Shown piece by piece: positions 37,701-49,485 of a stretch of 64,000 bases of DNA. Source of the DNA: Pseudeuparius sepicola (taxonomy: Eukaryota; Arthropoda; Insecta; Coleoptera; Anthribidae); the NCBI GenBank assembly GCA_963920635.1, contig OY987301.1:23044501-23108500 (forward strand), given 5' to 3'. The notes under the pieces were generated by a model. The model was not told the origin of the DNA, searched no databases, and saw only the letters and a list, made by a program, of their open reading frames with translations. Position 1 is the stretch's first letter, and the number at the start of each line of letters is the position of its first letter. Position numbers and translations under genes: made by a program.

Positions 37701-39244
37701 GGCCGCTATTATTATTAAAGTTAGTATTCTATAGCCGCAAGAGTCTCGTGGAAATTATAAGTTTTTTTTGTATTTTATACAGTGAATATTTATTTGTTTC
37801 TGCTCTGTTTAACATGCCTGGTCGTGAAATATCGACATGCAATAATTACACTAGACCATACATTTTATACCACCTGTGATAATTTCCAAACCATTATATT
37901 GTTGTTCATTGGTAGTTTAATCATAACTATATTCCCGGACAAGCAAAATGTTAAATGAAAAACACAAGCTATTACCTTCCTTAGTTACGTAGCAACATAA
38001 GCTTCAGCACAAGGGAAACGATAACATGTCCCAAGAATGTAATATTCCCTTCAAACTTCTAAAGTTTATCACATGCCCCCAAATAAAGAAAAAAGGCAAG
38101 CCATAAAGTATTCCTGTAAAACCACGTAGGTGCACTTAAAAAATCTGGAATAGGTTGTTTTCAACCCTCGAGAACAACCCGTGAGTCATCTAAAAAAAAA
38201 TCACATTTAATCTGGTGCAAGAAGAGGGTAGAGACGCCCTAAGAGGGGCGCGATGATGTCATTAATCTTTTGATGTACTTTTTATCCTCAAAATCCGGCG
38301 AATAACACTCATTTTGTATTCCACTTATGCGCCTCTAATTTAGTTTGAAGGCAACCCGCCTAGAAGCTATATGGTTTATACATGACACGTCACCTTCCAC
38401 GTGAGATGTGATTTTTAAATCACATGGGTGACATGCTTGAAACCATATTATTTAATTTCAGAGGTTCAAAGAGAGACAGAGTTCAAATTAACCGAAAAAA
38501 TGGCTGTTTTACACAATAGGGTACTTGACGAAATTTTACAAACTTGTTAAAACAATTCCTGGTCACTTACCTAAGACCCTACGATTATTTAAAAAATATA
38601 TATTTACCTAATTAGCAAGTTATTAGACTTTCTTCGAAATTTGGCGGGAAAACACAAGTGTTTTATACAGGCAATTTGGCAACATGACGATACCATTGAA
38701 ATGTTCTGAGTCATAACCTGAAAGATGCAAGGAAAGTTGAAATTTCAAAACTCTAACCTCAACCCCCAGATTTAGGATACCCCGTGAAACCACATTTAGT
38801 CAAGAAGTGTTTTTTCGTAAATATTCAGTAGCGTTTTTCTGCAATTTTTTTGGCAAGTTTGGGCCTAGGTATCTACGGATTTTGGGCTCAATATTTCTAA
38901 GCACTAAATGGCGTCTTTATAAACGCGCCTTCAAGATGGTCCCTAGCCCCAAGTTCTCTCTTTATTAATAACTTATAATACTTTACTTTTACTACAACTT
39001 ATAGGTACAAACCTTTGCAGTTTTATCCCATGAATTTCGGCAGACGCTAAAATCAGATTATTAGAAAAAATTTTGCTACCAAAAAAGCATCCAATATCGG
39101 CAAATAACGGATTGCACTTTCCGGCTCCATGATACCTTACACTACGGACCTCCTCACTAAACAACTAACAACGCGATAACTACGCAAACAATATATTATA
39201 ATAATTAATATCAATAACAAACTATAATAAATCGCACAGAAATT
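34800..39244. other. unassigned AT-rich stretch
   Basis: No host gene or bounded element is visible. Near 35165-35205 a minus-strand CTGAAGA is followed by partly self-complementary sequence, possibly a decayed hammerhead tail, but GAAA is missing. A short hairpin (gtgattt/aaatcac) lies near 38400-38435. Open frames near 35313-35531 and 37155-37445 are unrecognised. Confidence 0.4.
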
Positions 39245-39278
39245 ATCACAGAAAATATAGTAGTATATTTTCTGTGAT
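39245..39278. repeat. perfect 15-bp hairpin
   Basis: ATCACAGAAAATATA (39245-39259) and its complement (39264-39278) are separated by the 4 bases GTAG. No element boundary is visible around it. Confidence 0.6.
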
Positions 39279-40271
39279 ATTATCTACTAATGTTTTGATT
39301 TAGCGACATACGGAATGACAGTTGGCATGATGGGATGTCAACTGCCGATCAGAAAACCATACATGTGTTAGATGACATGTGGATAAATGTATATGGTTAG
39401 ATGCCTAGGTGGGCGGGTGCCGTTGCGAAATTTTCCATATTATTTTTCCTGAATATATATTGTATGTTCCATATACATAGATATTTTAATCAAAGTGTTA
39501 CGTGAAAGAGATGAAGGATATAGTTTCCAGAGTGTGCGGCATAAACAGACATCATTTTCCTATAGAGGAGTCAATATACCGAACATATTCGTAGTAAAAA
39601 GTCTTTATGTGCCAACATTTTTTTGTGCATTTGCATTAGTTAAAACTGAAATGTTGCAATACATTAAGTCACAGATATTCATATAGGCAAGCTGTAGACA
39701 TTTGAATAGAAAAGTAAAATTTGCGTTTGTTCCACGGATTATTGCAAACGGGCACCGGCAACGTTCAAGGGCGTAGATAGCTTTTTCTTCCGGGGGTGGT
39801 AATGGTAATACCTAATATTTATAGTTCGTCTCTTCCCCAATTATTAGGTTTTATTGCGATTTTATAGGTGGGTATGGGTAGGTATGCATAAGTAAAGACT
39901 ATTATAAAGCCAAATAAAACGAACACTAGTAATATATTGAATAACAAAATGTATAGGTACTATATATTTAAAACAAAGAACAATGAAACAAACTCAACAT
40001 AAAAAATGATAAAAAATATAAAAATAAAATATATACTTTTTCTTTGATGAAAACAGAAACAAAACAAAAAAATAACAAGAAAAAAAATCAGTCTTTAAAA
40101 AACCTAATCTTAAAAAACATTTATAAACTAAAAAAAATCAGTCAAAATATAAAAAATATATCCACACATAAACCAGTTTTTATAGAACTAAATCTAAAAT
40201 CCTTTTTGTTACTATTATTGGCAAATCTGTTTGGCACTGCTTCAGGGCAAGGTTTTATATCCCTGTTAATA

Positions 40272-40690
40272 CTTTTTTGAGAGGAATTTGGTGGACCAAT
40301 CAGATTTTAGATAAGTTTTATAGTTTCCGCGCATTGGCGCAGGACTTAAATATATATATCGACAAATTTAATCAACTATTTTTATAGATTTTTTGGCGTG
40401 GTAGCGTTAATAGTTTTTGAGATATGAACCAAAGTTATATTTTTTTAAAATGGAAACCATAGTTCATATCTCAAAAACTATTAACGCTACTAAGAAACTA
40501 ATTATTCCATTCGATTCTACACCAAAAAATCTATAAAAATAGTTGATTAACTTTGTCGATTTATATATAAGTTGTAGCCAGGAGAGAGGTTTCCAAAAAA
40601 TCGATAATTTCAGTCCTGCGCCAATGCGCGGAAACTATAAAACTTATCTAAAATCTGATCGGTCCACCAAATTCCTCTCAAAAAGTAGTA
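40272..40690. mobile_element. palindromic element nested in the hAT element
   Basis: The arms are near-perfect inverted copies. The left side reads TTTTTGAGAGGAATTTGGTGGACC from about 40273, and the right side its complement to about 40686. Matching blocks (cgcgcattggcgcaggact; agtttttgagatatgaacc) run to the centre near 40448. It has no coding content. Confidence 0.7.
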
Positions 40691-40959
40691 CAGTGACGTG
40701 AAAACCGCAACCCTCTAGCTTTAATAATAACCGAGATTTTTGAGAAAAACACCCAAAAACACCCAAAATGGGACACCCTGTACACAGAATTTTCAAAAGT
40801 TCATATATTTTTGGATATATATTAGGATCACACGAAGGTAATGTTTCAGAAGCCGAATTTGGCAGACTTTCTTTGGTAATTTTTTTTTGCGTTTTTTACA
40901 GAGTTCATTATAAAAATTAATAATAGAATAATATTTTTATTTTCTATTATAGACGTGTT

Positions 40960-40992
40960 GTGGTAATAGCCCAGTGGTTAAGGTTCTGGTTT
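40960..40992 (+). other. possible tRNA-derived SINE head (A-box only)
   Basis: TAGCCCAGTGGTTAAGG at about 40970-40986 fits the tRNA-type A-box found at the start of many SINEs. No B-box is found downstream because the G run and the hAT end follow at once. It may be a truncated SINE or chance. Confidence 0.25.
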
Positions 40993-41378
40993 TCTTGGGG
41001 GGGGGGGGGTAATTACCCCCGTATCTACGCCCTTGGCAACGTTGCAGTTCCGTTTCTCCTGAGAGGCACAGAGTTGCCACGATTGGCGTTCTGGACAAAA
41101 TTGTGCAACTTCGTCTTTAATTATCATAAATAAATAAGGGTTAAAAGTCGTTGTTTCATTTATTACGTGTTATGTTGGTGCATCTACTGTAAACCGAGTA
41201 CAATTTTAGAGCAATTAAAAATATTGTCATGTACCCTATTCTGCTATCAAAGGCCATATCTTTATAGTTGTGCTTACATATTTTCAAAATTTATGTAGTC
41301 AAAATGTCGATACAATATAGGTATAGTACAGGAAGGAATTGGGTGAAAATTAAAGTAGGTACCTGAGGGTAACTTCGG

Positions 41379-41655
41379 TATATAAATATGGAAGCGGTTT
41401 ACTGTTTACTAAAGGTCAACAAACTCACACGCCCAGGGAACTATCCACAGTTAGATATCGAGCAGTGAAATGGGACGGATACCTACGTGTCGGGAATTTT
41501 AAGTCCCCCGTTTCCAATAGGATTCCCCGCGGACGCTGCACTGGAGATCGGCGGGGGGTTTGGGATGAGGCGGCGCAGCTGACGGGCTCGTTAGCTTTTG
41601 TCACGCCGCCGGCGCCGCCGTGACGCGCTTCCGCCTTTGAGGCGGGCACTATATC
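41379..41655 (+). promoter_or_regulatory. possible promoter: TATA box next to a CpG-rich patch
   Basis: TATATAAATA at 41379-41388 is followed by an initiator-like region near 41410 and a sharp CpG-rich patch at about 41450-41650 with a CCAAT on the plus strand (about 41513). The minus strand is open here (41425-41649, 74 codons), but GC content alone could explain that. The pattern fits an insect TATA promoter with a GC-rich 5' leader. I find no convincing coding exon after it within the window. Confidence 0.3.
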
Positions 41656-42823
41656 GGTCCCCTATGCATATACGGTTAGCAAAAGTGAATGCGATGACGT
41701 GGGTAGCTGCCTGACATTTTCTTGGGTTGGAATGGTAACATTTGGTTGGTGTTGTTTATGAACACACTCACACGACGAAAACAATATTTTCCCTTTCCCC
41801 ATAAGAATTGGGCTTAGAAATAAAATTGGCCTCAATAGAATGTGAGAACGGGATTTTATCTAGCTACCACTTTGCACTGCTGTCAGTGCTATCATAATTT
41901 ATCGCTCTTTGGTTGCTATTACAATGAAGTTAAAAAATAATGAAGTTAAATAATAATCAAGAAACTTGTAGTTTTAAAATGTATTATAAAAATGAAAATG
42001 ATAAGGCTGGACAGCGAATGCAAAGAAAAATAAGTGGAATTAACATTGGTAGAGGCTTCGAGTCTCGTTTTATATTATAGGTAGATATGTATAGGGATAA
42101 GTCATATCTTGTTAACTTCACCTTACTAAAACCTCAAATGCATCTTCGTGAACTGAGACTGAGAAGCATCTAATGTAGTTCGGCGGTTGATTTTAGAACA
42201 AAATATCTACACAAGCGCATTTACTGACAACATACATTAAAATTATTATAAAGAATCGTTGAAATGAGATTTTAATGTACCTAAGTAAAAGAAATATCCT
42301 TTATATTATGGAAAAAAACCAGCCACTATTTTCTTCAAACTTCATTAGACATTAGATGATATTATCTAGCTCCATTATCATCATCATTTCATTTACATTT
42401 TTGGAACTTATTTTAATAAAAATTCGAAATACCAGACTTTCAAAGTTGATTTTTTCGATGCATATAATGTCGAAGTAAAATGGTTCACAAACAAAATAAG
42501 TAGATGACCACTAAACGAAAAAAAAATTGCTGTCAACCCAACAAAGAACAAAAATCCTACTAGTTTTCACCAAGTTATAGAAAGATTCGGCATGATGAGT
42601 ACTTATTAGCTCCGCATGTGTTCGAAATTTGAAAATAAAAACCTAAAACAGAAATATTACAGACATGTCACCATATCTCCAACGGTTTTTCTACTTATTA
42701 ACGTACTAATGGTTATTAGATAGGCAAGGGCAAAGGCTTTGTATCTGGCGGTGAGAATTATTATTAAGGTACTTCTCACCTGACCATTGACTCGTAACAT
42801 TTTTGCTCAGGGCATATACATAA
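41656..42823. other. unassigned AT-rich stretch
   Basis: No feature can be supported here. Confidence 0.45.
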
Positions 42824-44092
42824 ACAGTGTATCCCCGAATTGAGTTCACATAGGGTGTAAATAACAAAAAAAAAAATCGAGTTGAAATTTCAGCTTCTGG
42901 GGATCAGCCCTGCTTGGTTTGAAATTAATTTGTGACATAATTTTAGTTTCGAAAAATCACGTATGCCTTGGAAATTATGAAGAATAGGTTATTTATGTAC
43001 CAAGGCACTGAAGTTCAACTTTTTATGACTCATGTGGAGTTTAGTTGCTGGGGCCTCTGGCCGAGGCAAATAAACCACATGAGTCATAAAAAGAACTTTA
43101 GTGCCGAGGTACATATTATATTTTTCTTGAAATCGAAAAAAAAATGTTTTATTAGGCAAGAAAATAATAATAAGGGATCACCCGTCCACGAACCGACTAC
43201 GCGCGGCGTTGCTTGACTTTACCGATCGCTCTACCTAGGACAAGTATAATTATGTACGGCACCTTCTGACAGAAAAACCAAACTGCTGCTTCTTGTGCAG
43301 CCTACACAACCAATCTATTGATTTTCAAATTTACTAAAATATGTATACTGAAGGATTGCGCTTCTATAGGAAACAATTTCGCAATGTGTACGAAAAGTTA
43401 AATGAGCCTTTATCGGCCGGGTTTTGAATATTTGGTCACTTTTGACGAGCGATTTCTCCGCGTCTGACGTTTGATGTTTACATCTCGCCAAGGCCTACTT
43501 ATTGAAAAAATCGTACAATAATGGGCTACATTATAGTACGATTTCTGTGCTTTTAATGACGATTTTGGGACATTTTAATGTCGATTTCAAGAAAACTAAT
43601 TTCCACATCAGTAAATGCCTTTTTTGTACGTTTCACGACAAAATGTTATAAAGGAAACTTGTTCAGATTGAAAAACTGAGTAGTTTTGCGAAATGTCGAA
43701 AGTCTAGGCCTACTTTGATTTTTTGGCATTTTCCCACTTCTTTTTTAGAAAAGTGCCCTTTTTGTGGGTTTTACGGCAAAATGTTATTAGGAAAAGTTGT
43801 TCATAATGAAAAACTATATAGGTGTGAAAAATTTCGAAAGCCTAGGTCAACATTGATTTTTTTCTGCTAAAAAAATTAAAACGCACCTATAGGTCCAGTT
43901 TTTCATTATGAAGAAGTTTTGTTAATAACATTTTGTCATAAAACCAAAAAGGGCACTTTACTGTTGTGGAAAATTAGTTTCTTCATAATTTTCAAGGCAT
44001 ACGTGATTTTTCGAAACTAAAATTATGTCACAAATTAGTTTCAAACTAAGCACGGCTGATCTCAATCCGGGGACACACTGTATAGATAACAG
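42824..44092. mobile_element. palindromic element interrupted by a nested repeat
   Basis: Outer arms at about 42890-42984 and 43978-44062 are inverted copies, sharing ttgtgacataattttagtttcgaaaaatcacgtatgcctt-type sequence. The outer ends read cagtgtatccccg and its partner cggggacacactgta. Further inward, matched blocks such as aaagtgccctttttg...acattttgtcataaaacc continue the fold. The left arm is split by the insertion at 42985-43588, and the right arm shows what the uninterrupted left arm looked like. Confidence 0.7.
42985..43588 (-). repeat. hairpin-tailed repeat family, copy 3, inserted in the palindrome
   Basis: This is the reverse complement of 25004-25608, with the terminal hairpin at its left (about 42996-43112). 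The host arm breaks exactly at its edges. AAGAA lies at both 42980-42984 and 43589-43593, which suggests a 5-bp target duplication. It gives the clearest boundaries of this family in the window. Confidence 0.75.
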
Positions 44093-44693
44093 TTTCTTTC
44101 TACAGCTCATGGGCCTCATTTTGGAATTATCGACTTTCAGTTACCTTTACTGTGGCTCTGCAGAGTAAATTGCATCATGGCTTTGTCCGTGGGTAGCAAT
44201 TTAGGTAACTTTAAACTTCAGCGGAAGCTTAGAAACTATAAGGCAACTCATACATACAGCTTTACTTAGTACTAGGACTGTGTTTATCTTACACCACCTT
44301 GCCTGGAATAATAATTATAAGGCAGCATTTGTGCTCGGGGTCGTAATTATTTTGACATAAAGGCACGGAAAATGTAGTTCACGGGAACTTTAAATATGTA
44401 CAACATCGTGCGAAATACGAATTATGTTGGAAATGCGTTTGGAGTATGTTTGGCAATAATTGCTATTGGCAATCGTTGGAATTTAACACATGGCAAAGGG
44501 GGGAAAGAGACTAAACCAGAATGGTAGGTCAATAGATTCGAAAAAATAACACAAAAACTTGCTTAACAATAATTCTCTTCTGGTGCCAATACATTTTTGG
44601 AAAAATAAAATTATTAACAGGCAAGGATCAGCCGGAAAATTTAGTTAATGTTATAATAAAGAGAAAAAATAAAAATTAAATACGACATCAGTC

Positions 44694-45189
44694 GAAATGG
44701 TGAAATAGGGGTGATGTTTATAGAGTTTAGGGGTTGAAACTGGTTTTATATGATTTTTTTATACGTGATTTCCCAGTGGAAAATGTCCTACAGAAAAGTA
44801 GTAGATAGTAAAAAAGTCTAATAGTTTCATATAGATAAGGTATTTTTCAACATAACCTCAAAATTTTCGGGAAAATGACAGAAACGCGATTTTTCGGTTT
44901 TTATTTTTTTTTCTCTCGCAAGAATAACTGAATTTACGTGAAATTTTGCGAAAGTTTTCCTTTTTTGCGTTGAATAAGCCTGATTTTACTGGAATTTTGG
45001 AAACAAGTATAGTATCCGAGACATCCTCGGAAAATTTGAGGTTATGTTGAAAAATGCCTTATAAGAAAGTTTTAGATTTTTTTAATATCTACAACATTTG
45101 CCACTAGGAGGTCACATTTCGCCGCAATTCGCAAAAAATACAGTTTCAATTCAACCCTTAAAAACCACCCCCATTTCACTATTCCGACC
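44694..45189. mobile_element. palindromic element of about 500 bp
   Basis: The ends pair: cgaaatggtgaaataggggtg at about 44694 with the complement of ccacccccatttcactattccg at about 45165-45186. Inner blocks also pair, such as ggtatttttcaacataacctcaaaattttc and its complement near 45030-45058. A related end piece recurs at about 46005-46055. Confidence 0.65.
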
Positions 45190-46772
45190 CATGTCTTGTT
45201 TAGTTTTTGTTTTTCTCTTTGTTAGGTATGTATGAACTTAGCTAAATCTTCCACCTGGTCCTTCCCTATTAACAATTTTTTTAGCCTTTAAAATCCGCCT
45301 TGGCACAAGCGTATACACGTATAGACCGAGTATTCATCCGTTGTCTGTTGAGTTCCTCTGTGCTTGACAAGGAACACAGAATAATATGTCATTATTTATG
45401 AGAGATAAAGATATTCGCGATTATATATTATACTATGTTGGTTTTCGGGTTCAGGTCGCGGATTGATTACCTTTTACCTTTCACCTTTTCACCGGAATCA
45501 CCGAGATATTTCGCGATTGATGGATACGCAGGAGTATAGGAGAAATACTAATATTTACCCAAGGAAAACGCAATATGGGGGAGCTTCCCCCTTAATCTTC
45601 AGATAAGATATTTCGTTTGCATGTTGAGGCGAAATCGCATATCGGGGGATTGGGCACATAATATCGGGGAGTGGGGGAGAGTGGTATACAATTACTAATC
45701 TGGGGAATTTGATCATTAGTTCATGTGGATGTTGTGGCGTATTAATTTAATTTGTGATCTAAAGCTTACGCTAAATTTGTAATCTAACTAACGTCAAATG
45801 CTGGCGAGATTGAGATAGTATTGTCTGTGGCATGAATAATCTGAAGATTACTTCGTGCAAACTACATTTTAAAATACTAAATATATACAGGGTGAAACTA
45901 AAATGCTAGGCCAGATTTTAATGGTGGGTTCTAGGTCACAATTTGAAAAACAGTTCATATTGCTCCGTTTCGAAAGATAATCAAAAATTAAAAATCGCAA
46001 AAAAGCAGTTTCAATTCAACCCTTAAAAACCACCCCCATTTCACTACTCCGAAAATTAAAAATTAAAAAAGTGTGCTTCTCACTTTTTATTTTATTGTTT
46101 GAATATATTCAATATTTTGTGATGAGGCGTGCTCATATTTCAAACTATAACAACTATGTTTGACAGTAAACTTGAAATCGTTTATTTGTTATTTCCATCC
46201 ACTAATTAAATAATTACTCACAGATGCTATGTTCCCGATTGAAACCGTCAGTCACAGTAATTCCAGTTTAGCCAGAAAAAAGCAGTAGGTGCAGTAGTAG
46301 TAGTAGTAGTATATAGTAGTATGGAAAATAATGTGCCTAGTACCCACCCAAAAAATGTTCCCCATTTGGTGGCAGCCACGTTATAGTAGATACCGTTCCT
46401 ATAACGTGTCGGCCACTATTGATAAACACTTTAAATTTTCTATACGGTACTTAGTTAGTGGTTATTATGTGTCCACTAAAAATGCTACTTGGGAGCCCTT
46501 GGTTTGTGTTTTCTGGAATATATACAGTTTTTTTTATTTTAAGTAATTTTGAACTAGGTTGGTAGCAGTCCCATTAACATGTAGATGATTTTAAAATTTT
46601 ATTCTCCTTCCTAATCATTTATTTAAAAACCACCGGTGATTAGTTGCATGCAATATCGATCACAGGGTTGATTTAGGTAAAAAACAGTTTATCATTTGGT
46701 AGAAGCGTGCTATTTGTTCCAAGCTTGACAACATCGGTTTCCGAGATTACTGAGATCTTTTTTAAAGTACCT
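45190..46772. other. unassigned stretch with element pieces and a GTA microsatellite
   Basis: A TA-CAGGGTGAAAC terminus lies at about 45887. A fragment matching the right end of the 44694-45189 element lies at about 46005-46055. A (GTA)n tract, interrupted once, lies at 46297-46321. No gene is visible. Confidence 0.5.
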
Positions 46773-46775
46773 ATA

Positions 46776-47035
46776 CAGGGTGTAACTAAACTGATGGTCA
46801 AAAATGAAACCACGTATTCTTGGAGTCAAAATAAGGGCACTTCTTCATATATTTTTTTCTCCTACGGGCCATAGTTTTTTTTATACAGAGCGTAGAGTTT
46901 TGAGAAAAATACACATATTTAGGATTTCTAGAAGTATATGAGATATTTTCTTCAAAGTTGGCGTGTCACATGAGCAGATGAGCCGTCAAACTTAAGGTTG
47001 ACATGAAGCTTCTGAGGCTCCCAGTTGCGGAGATA
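46776..47035 (+). mobile_element. Tc1/mariner-type end fragment
   Basis: TA-CAGGGTGTAACTAAAC starts at about 46774. About 260 bases later the next element begins with its own CAGGGTG. No matching right end for this first piece is visible, so it is a truncated copy. Confidence 0.45.
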
Positions 47036-47640
47036 CAGGGTGTTAGTAAAATTAATTAGTTCAGAAAAATATGAATACCCTGTATAATCGCATTTTTTTA
47101 ATTTGTTTTGAGTGGTGAATAGAATGGCCAACAAAAAGTATCTCTTAGTATTTTTTCCTATTCGCAGCCGTTTCTTAATTATTTTTAAAGAACGGTAACG
47201 CTGCAATGAACAATAGTCACTTTAAGAATAAATCTAGCAATCTGTGGATGTCAATTGAACTTTATTTAACAAAATAAAAAAGCCAAAACGATAATAAAAG
47301 AAACGTATTGCTATTAGAAAATTAAATTATTAAATGTTCGAAATGACCGCCGTCTCTTTTAATACACGCAACTATGCGTTTCCGCATGTTTATTATATCC
47401 AAGTCCATAGCATAAGTGCATATCAGTCAATTCTTCAAATGAAAATATAATTTTTCAAAATATTGATACTAAAGTGCAAAGTTGGCAGCCAAATGATTCA
47501 AATAATGCCAAGTTTAATTGGCATCCTCAGATTGTTAGATTTGTTCTTAAAATGACTTGTTTATTGCAGCATTGCCGTTCTTTGAAAATAATTAAAAAAC
47601 GGCTGTGAATATGAAAAAATACCAAGAGATACTTTTTGTT
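47036..47640. mobile_element. palindromic mariner element cut by a Penelope-like insertion
   Basis: TA-CAGGGTGTTAG opens the element at 47034. The left arm (about 47115-47220) is mirrored at 47560-47640 (gcagcattgccgttcttt...agatactttttgtt). The mirror stops at exactly 47640, where Penelope-like coding sequence begins. The single-copy centre holds a transposase C-terminus on the minus strand. The missing outer right arm does not reappear after the retroelement. Confidence 0.7.
47322..47418 (-). pseudogene. C-terminal relic of a Tc1/mariner-type transposase
   Basis: The minus-strand translation contains MRKRIVACIKRDGGHFEHLI followed by two residues and a stop. The GG-x-FEHL ending is the same C-terminus as in the relic at 17639-17962 (GGFFEHLLK), so both come from one transposase superfamily. 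The catalytic part is gone. Confidence 0.65.
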
Positions 47641-47642
47641 AA

Positions 47643-47972
47643 CAATATACCCCTGGTTTAAGTCTTCACTGTGATTGTGGAGCTGTCTATATAGGTAGAA
47701 CTAAGCGTAATTTTATTACACGTTTTAAAGAACACTACAGATGCATTCGCAATAATAATATTGAATCTCTGTTCGCTAAGCACATTTTGGAGACTGGACA
47801 TAATGCAGATATTAATAGTAACTATAAAGTTTTACACATAGAACGATTTAGTAAGCGATTGGACAGTTGGGAGGCTTTGGAGATTTTTAAATATTATAGA
47901 GAAAATAATGTAGAAATTCTTAATGTACAGATTGAAAATGACAGTTCACTGTTTGGGATTCTTTTTGATTAA
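47643..47972 (+). pseudogene. GIY-YIG endonuclease end of a Penelope-like protein
   Basis: About 109 codons are open to a stop at 47970. The frame has CDCGAVYIGRTKRNFITRF near its start, the YIG half of the GIY-YIG nuclease fold with the Cys pair typical of Penelope-like enzymes. The Arg and Glu-His of the RF-KEH block follow, and SWEALEIF, with the expected catalytic Glu, comes near residue 80. In an intact element this domain nicks DNA to prime reverse transcription. The reverse transcriptase that should precede it is absent and a stop lies at 47640-47642, so this is a truncated copy. The nuclease part itself reads through without damage, which suggests a fairly young insertion. Confidence 0.85.
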
Positions 47973-48759
47973 CACAGTACTCTATGTTTGTGACAGTGTA
48001 ATTCAGTGTTTACCACATAGAGGGCGACACTGTCTCACTTTCGCAATGTTTCATACTTTGATTGATGGAGGGCGCTTCCATTTGTTTTTGACTTCGACTT
48101 GACATATGTAGGGAATGGCCAATTTACGTCTTTTAAATTGTTAATAATAATTTTTGTCATTATCGCCCTTATTCTTAGTCATCGGTGAGTTGTTTGTTTT
48201 TCTACATTTCCCTTTGATTCAATATATTGGTTTTTCAGTTTACTTCACTTAGTATTTTTGGTTTATATAGTATAATAATAGAAGAAAAAGCTACATAATT
48301 AAACAAAGTTTTTTGACCATGATATTCAGATGTAATAAGAATTCAGTTGTTTGAAATTTAACTTATTGTATTCACAGCTTTGTTCTGAAGGTGAGTACAA
48401 TGTTTTTCTTTCTAATTAATCTTATTTTTTTCCCCTATAATTTCAAATAATTCTTAATATAACCTTACTTTATGACAGGTTGAGAAATAGTACATTGGCC
48501 CATGTGTAATGCTCTAGAGTTTTTAAATTCCTGTTGAATAAAACGAATGGATGTGCAGCCTCCGATATGTAATGTTTGACAAATCTCTAGCTAGTGCTTA
48601 TTATCTATGTAAGTATGTTATTGTTTGCCTTAATTGTTGGTATTTAGCAGAAATATTTTTGGATATTTTTTAATTGTAATAATTTTATTTAATGTTTTTT
48701 AAAGTGTTTGACTTTGTCACTTGGGACTGTACTGATCCCTACCATCCCTCTTTTTTAGT

Positions 48760-48804
48760 GGTCTGAAGATGCAAGCAACTTTGTAGCTTGCGAAACCGGT
48801 AACC
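48760..48804 (+). ncRNA. type I hammerhead ribozyme motif in a Penelope-like tail
   Basis: CTGAAGA (48763-48769) fits CUGANGA. A perfect 6-bp stem II, GCAAGC/GCTTGC (48771-48776 and 48786-48791), encloses a 9-base loop. GAAA lies at 48792-48795, then a C-CG-G mini stem III and the triplet GTA (48799-48801). Stem I GGT/ACC (48760-48762 and 48802-48804) is backed by distal CTTTTTT/AAAAAG pairing. It lies 790 bases after the stop of the GIY-YIG frame, in the terminal region where Penelope-like hammerheads are known to sit. Confidence 0.75.
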
Positions 48805-48835
48805 AGAAAAAGAACAAATAAAATAGATTTATAGG

Positions 48836-49485
48836 TTATACAGACTATTTTATTGCTTTTGCTCTACATCAGTATTTTTGAATCTACTACCTATAATGGA
48901 TGCCTTCCCAAACAATTTAAAACTTTAAAATTTCGCAAAAATTCTTCGGAACAAGGTAAAACATTAGTAATGATAATGTGCATATTAAAAAACTCTCATT
49001 TAAGGTGCAAAATTTTCATTTTAATTGTTTATTAAGAAATTGGAAATTAATTATTGACGAAAATTTTTTTTCTTATATTTTTTGACCTACCCTGTATGCT
49101 GTTTAACTTACAACCTAATATGATTATTTAACATGCATCAACTTTCGGCAATGTCTGTATTTTAGTTGTGCAATTAATAAAAAAGTCCCATATGTTGCAC
49201 AATTTAATCCTTGTCTATCATTTAATATTTCTGGTATATGTATCTCTGTATATTTTCTATAAATCTGGTGCAACTCGCTACAGTTAATTTGTTATTTATG
49301 TTATTTTGCACTAATTATAGTTTCTAATTTCTATAAGCTAACTTTAGTTTGCGATAAATGATTTTGTAAGATTTCTGGCCAAGTCTTTTTGAACCTTACC
49401 AGGCAGTCCAAATTTTGCTTAATATTATAAACTTTAGTTAACAAATTGAGTTGTTCTTGTTGATAAGTGTTTTTATTTCATGAAG
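48836..49485. other. unassigned AT-rich stretch
   Basis: An ACCCTG-TA motif near 49088 is an isolated terminus. No gene is visible. Confidence 0.45.

Larger units (their letters stand above)
39766..41035. mobile_element. hAT-type non-autonomous element with nested palindrome
   Basis: Perfect 14-base inverted ends, CAAGGGCGTAGATA at 39766-39779 and its complement at 41022-41035, are flanked by the 8-bp duplication GCAACGTT (39758-39765 and 41036-41043). The 1,270-bp body carries no transposase. A palindromic unit (about 40272-40690) and a Tc1/mariner-type CACCCTG-TA motif (about 40775) lie inside, so other elements have landed in it. A run of 13 or more G lies at about 40997-41009 near the right end. 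Confidence 0.85.
47641..48835 (+). mobile_element. 5'-truncated Penelope-like retroelement
   Basis: The piece starts inside the coding region with the GIY-YIG endonuclease domain (47643-47972). It continues through a 3' region of about 860 bases that includes a hammerhead-type motif at 48760-48804, and seems to end soon after an AATAAAATAG stretch near 48817. Truncation at the 5' side is usual for target-primed insertion. It interrupts the palindromic element at 47640. The 3' boundary is approximate because the host element does not resume. Confidence 0.75.

Noticed and set aside
41425..41649. 74-codon minus-strand frame as a first exon
   Set aside because: It is GC-driven. The TATA box nearby points the other way and there is no supported splice donor.
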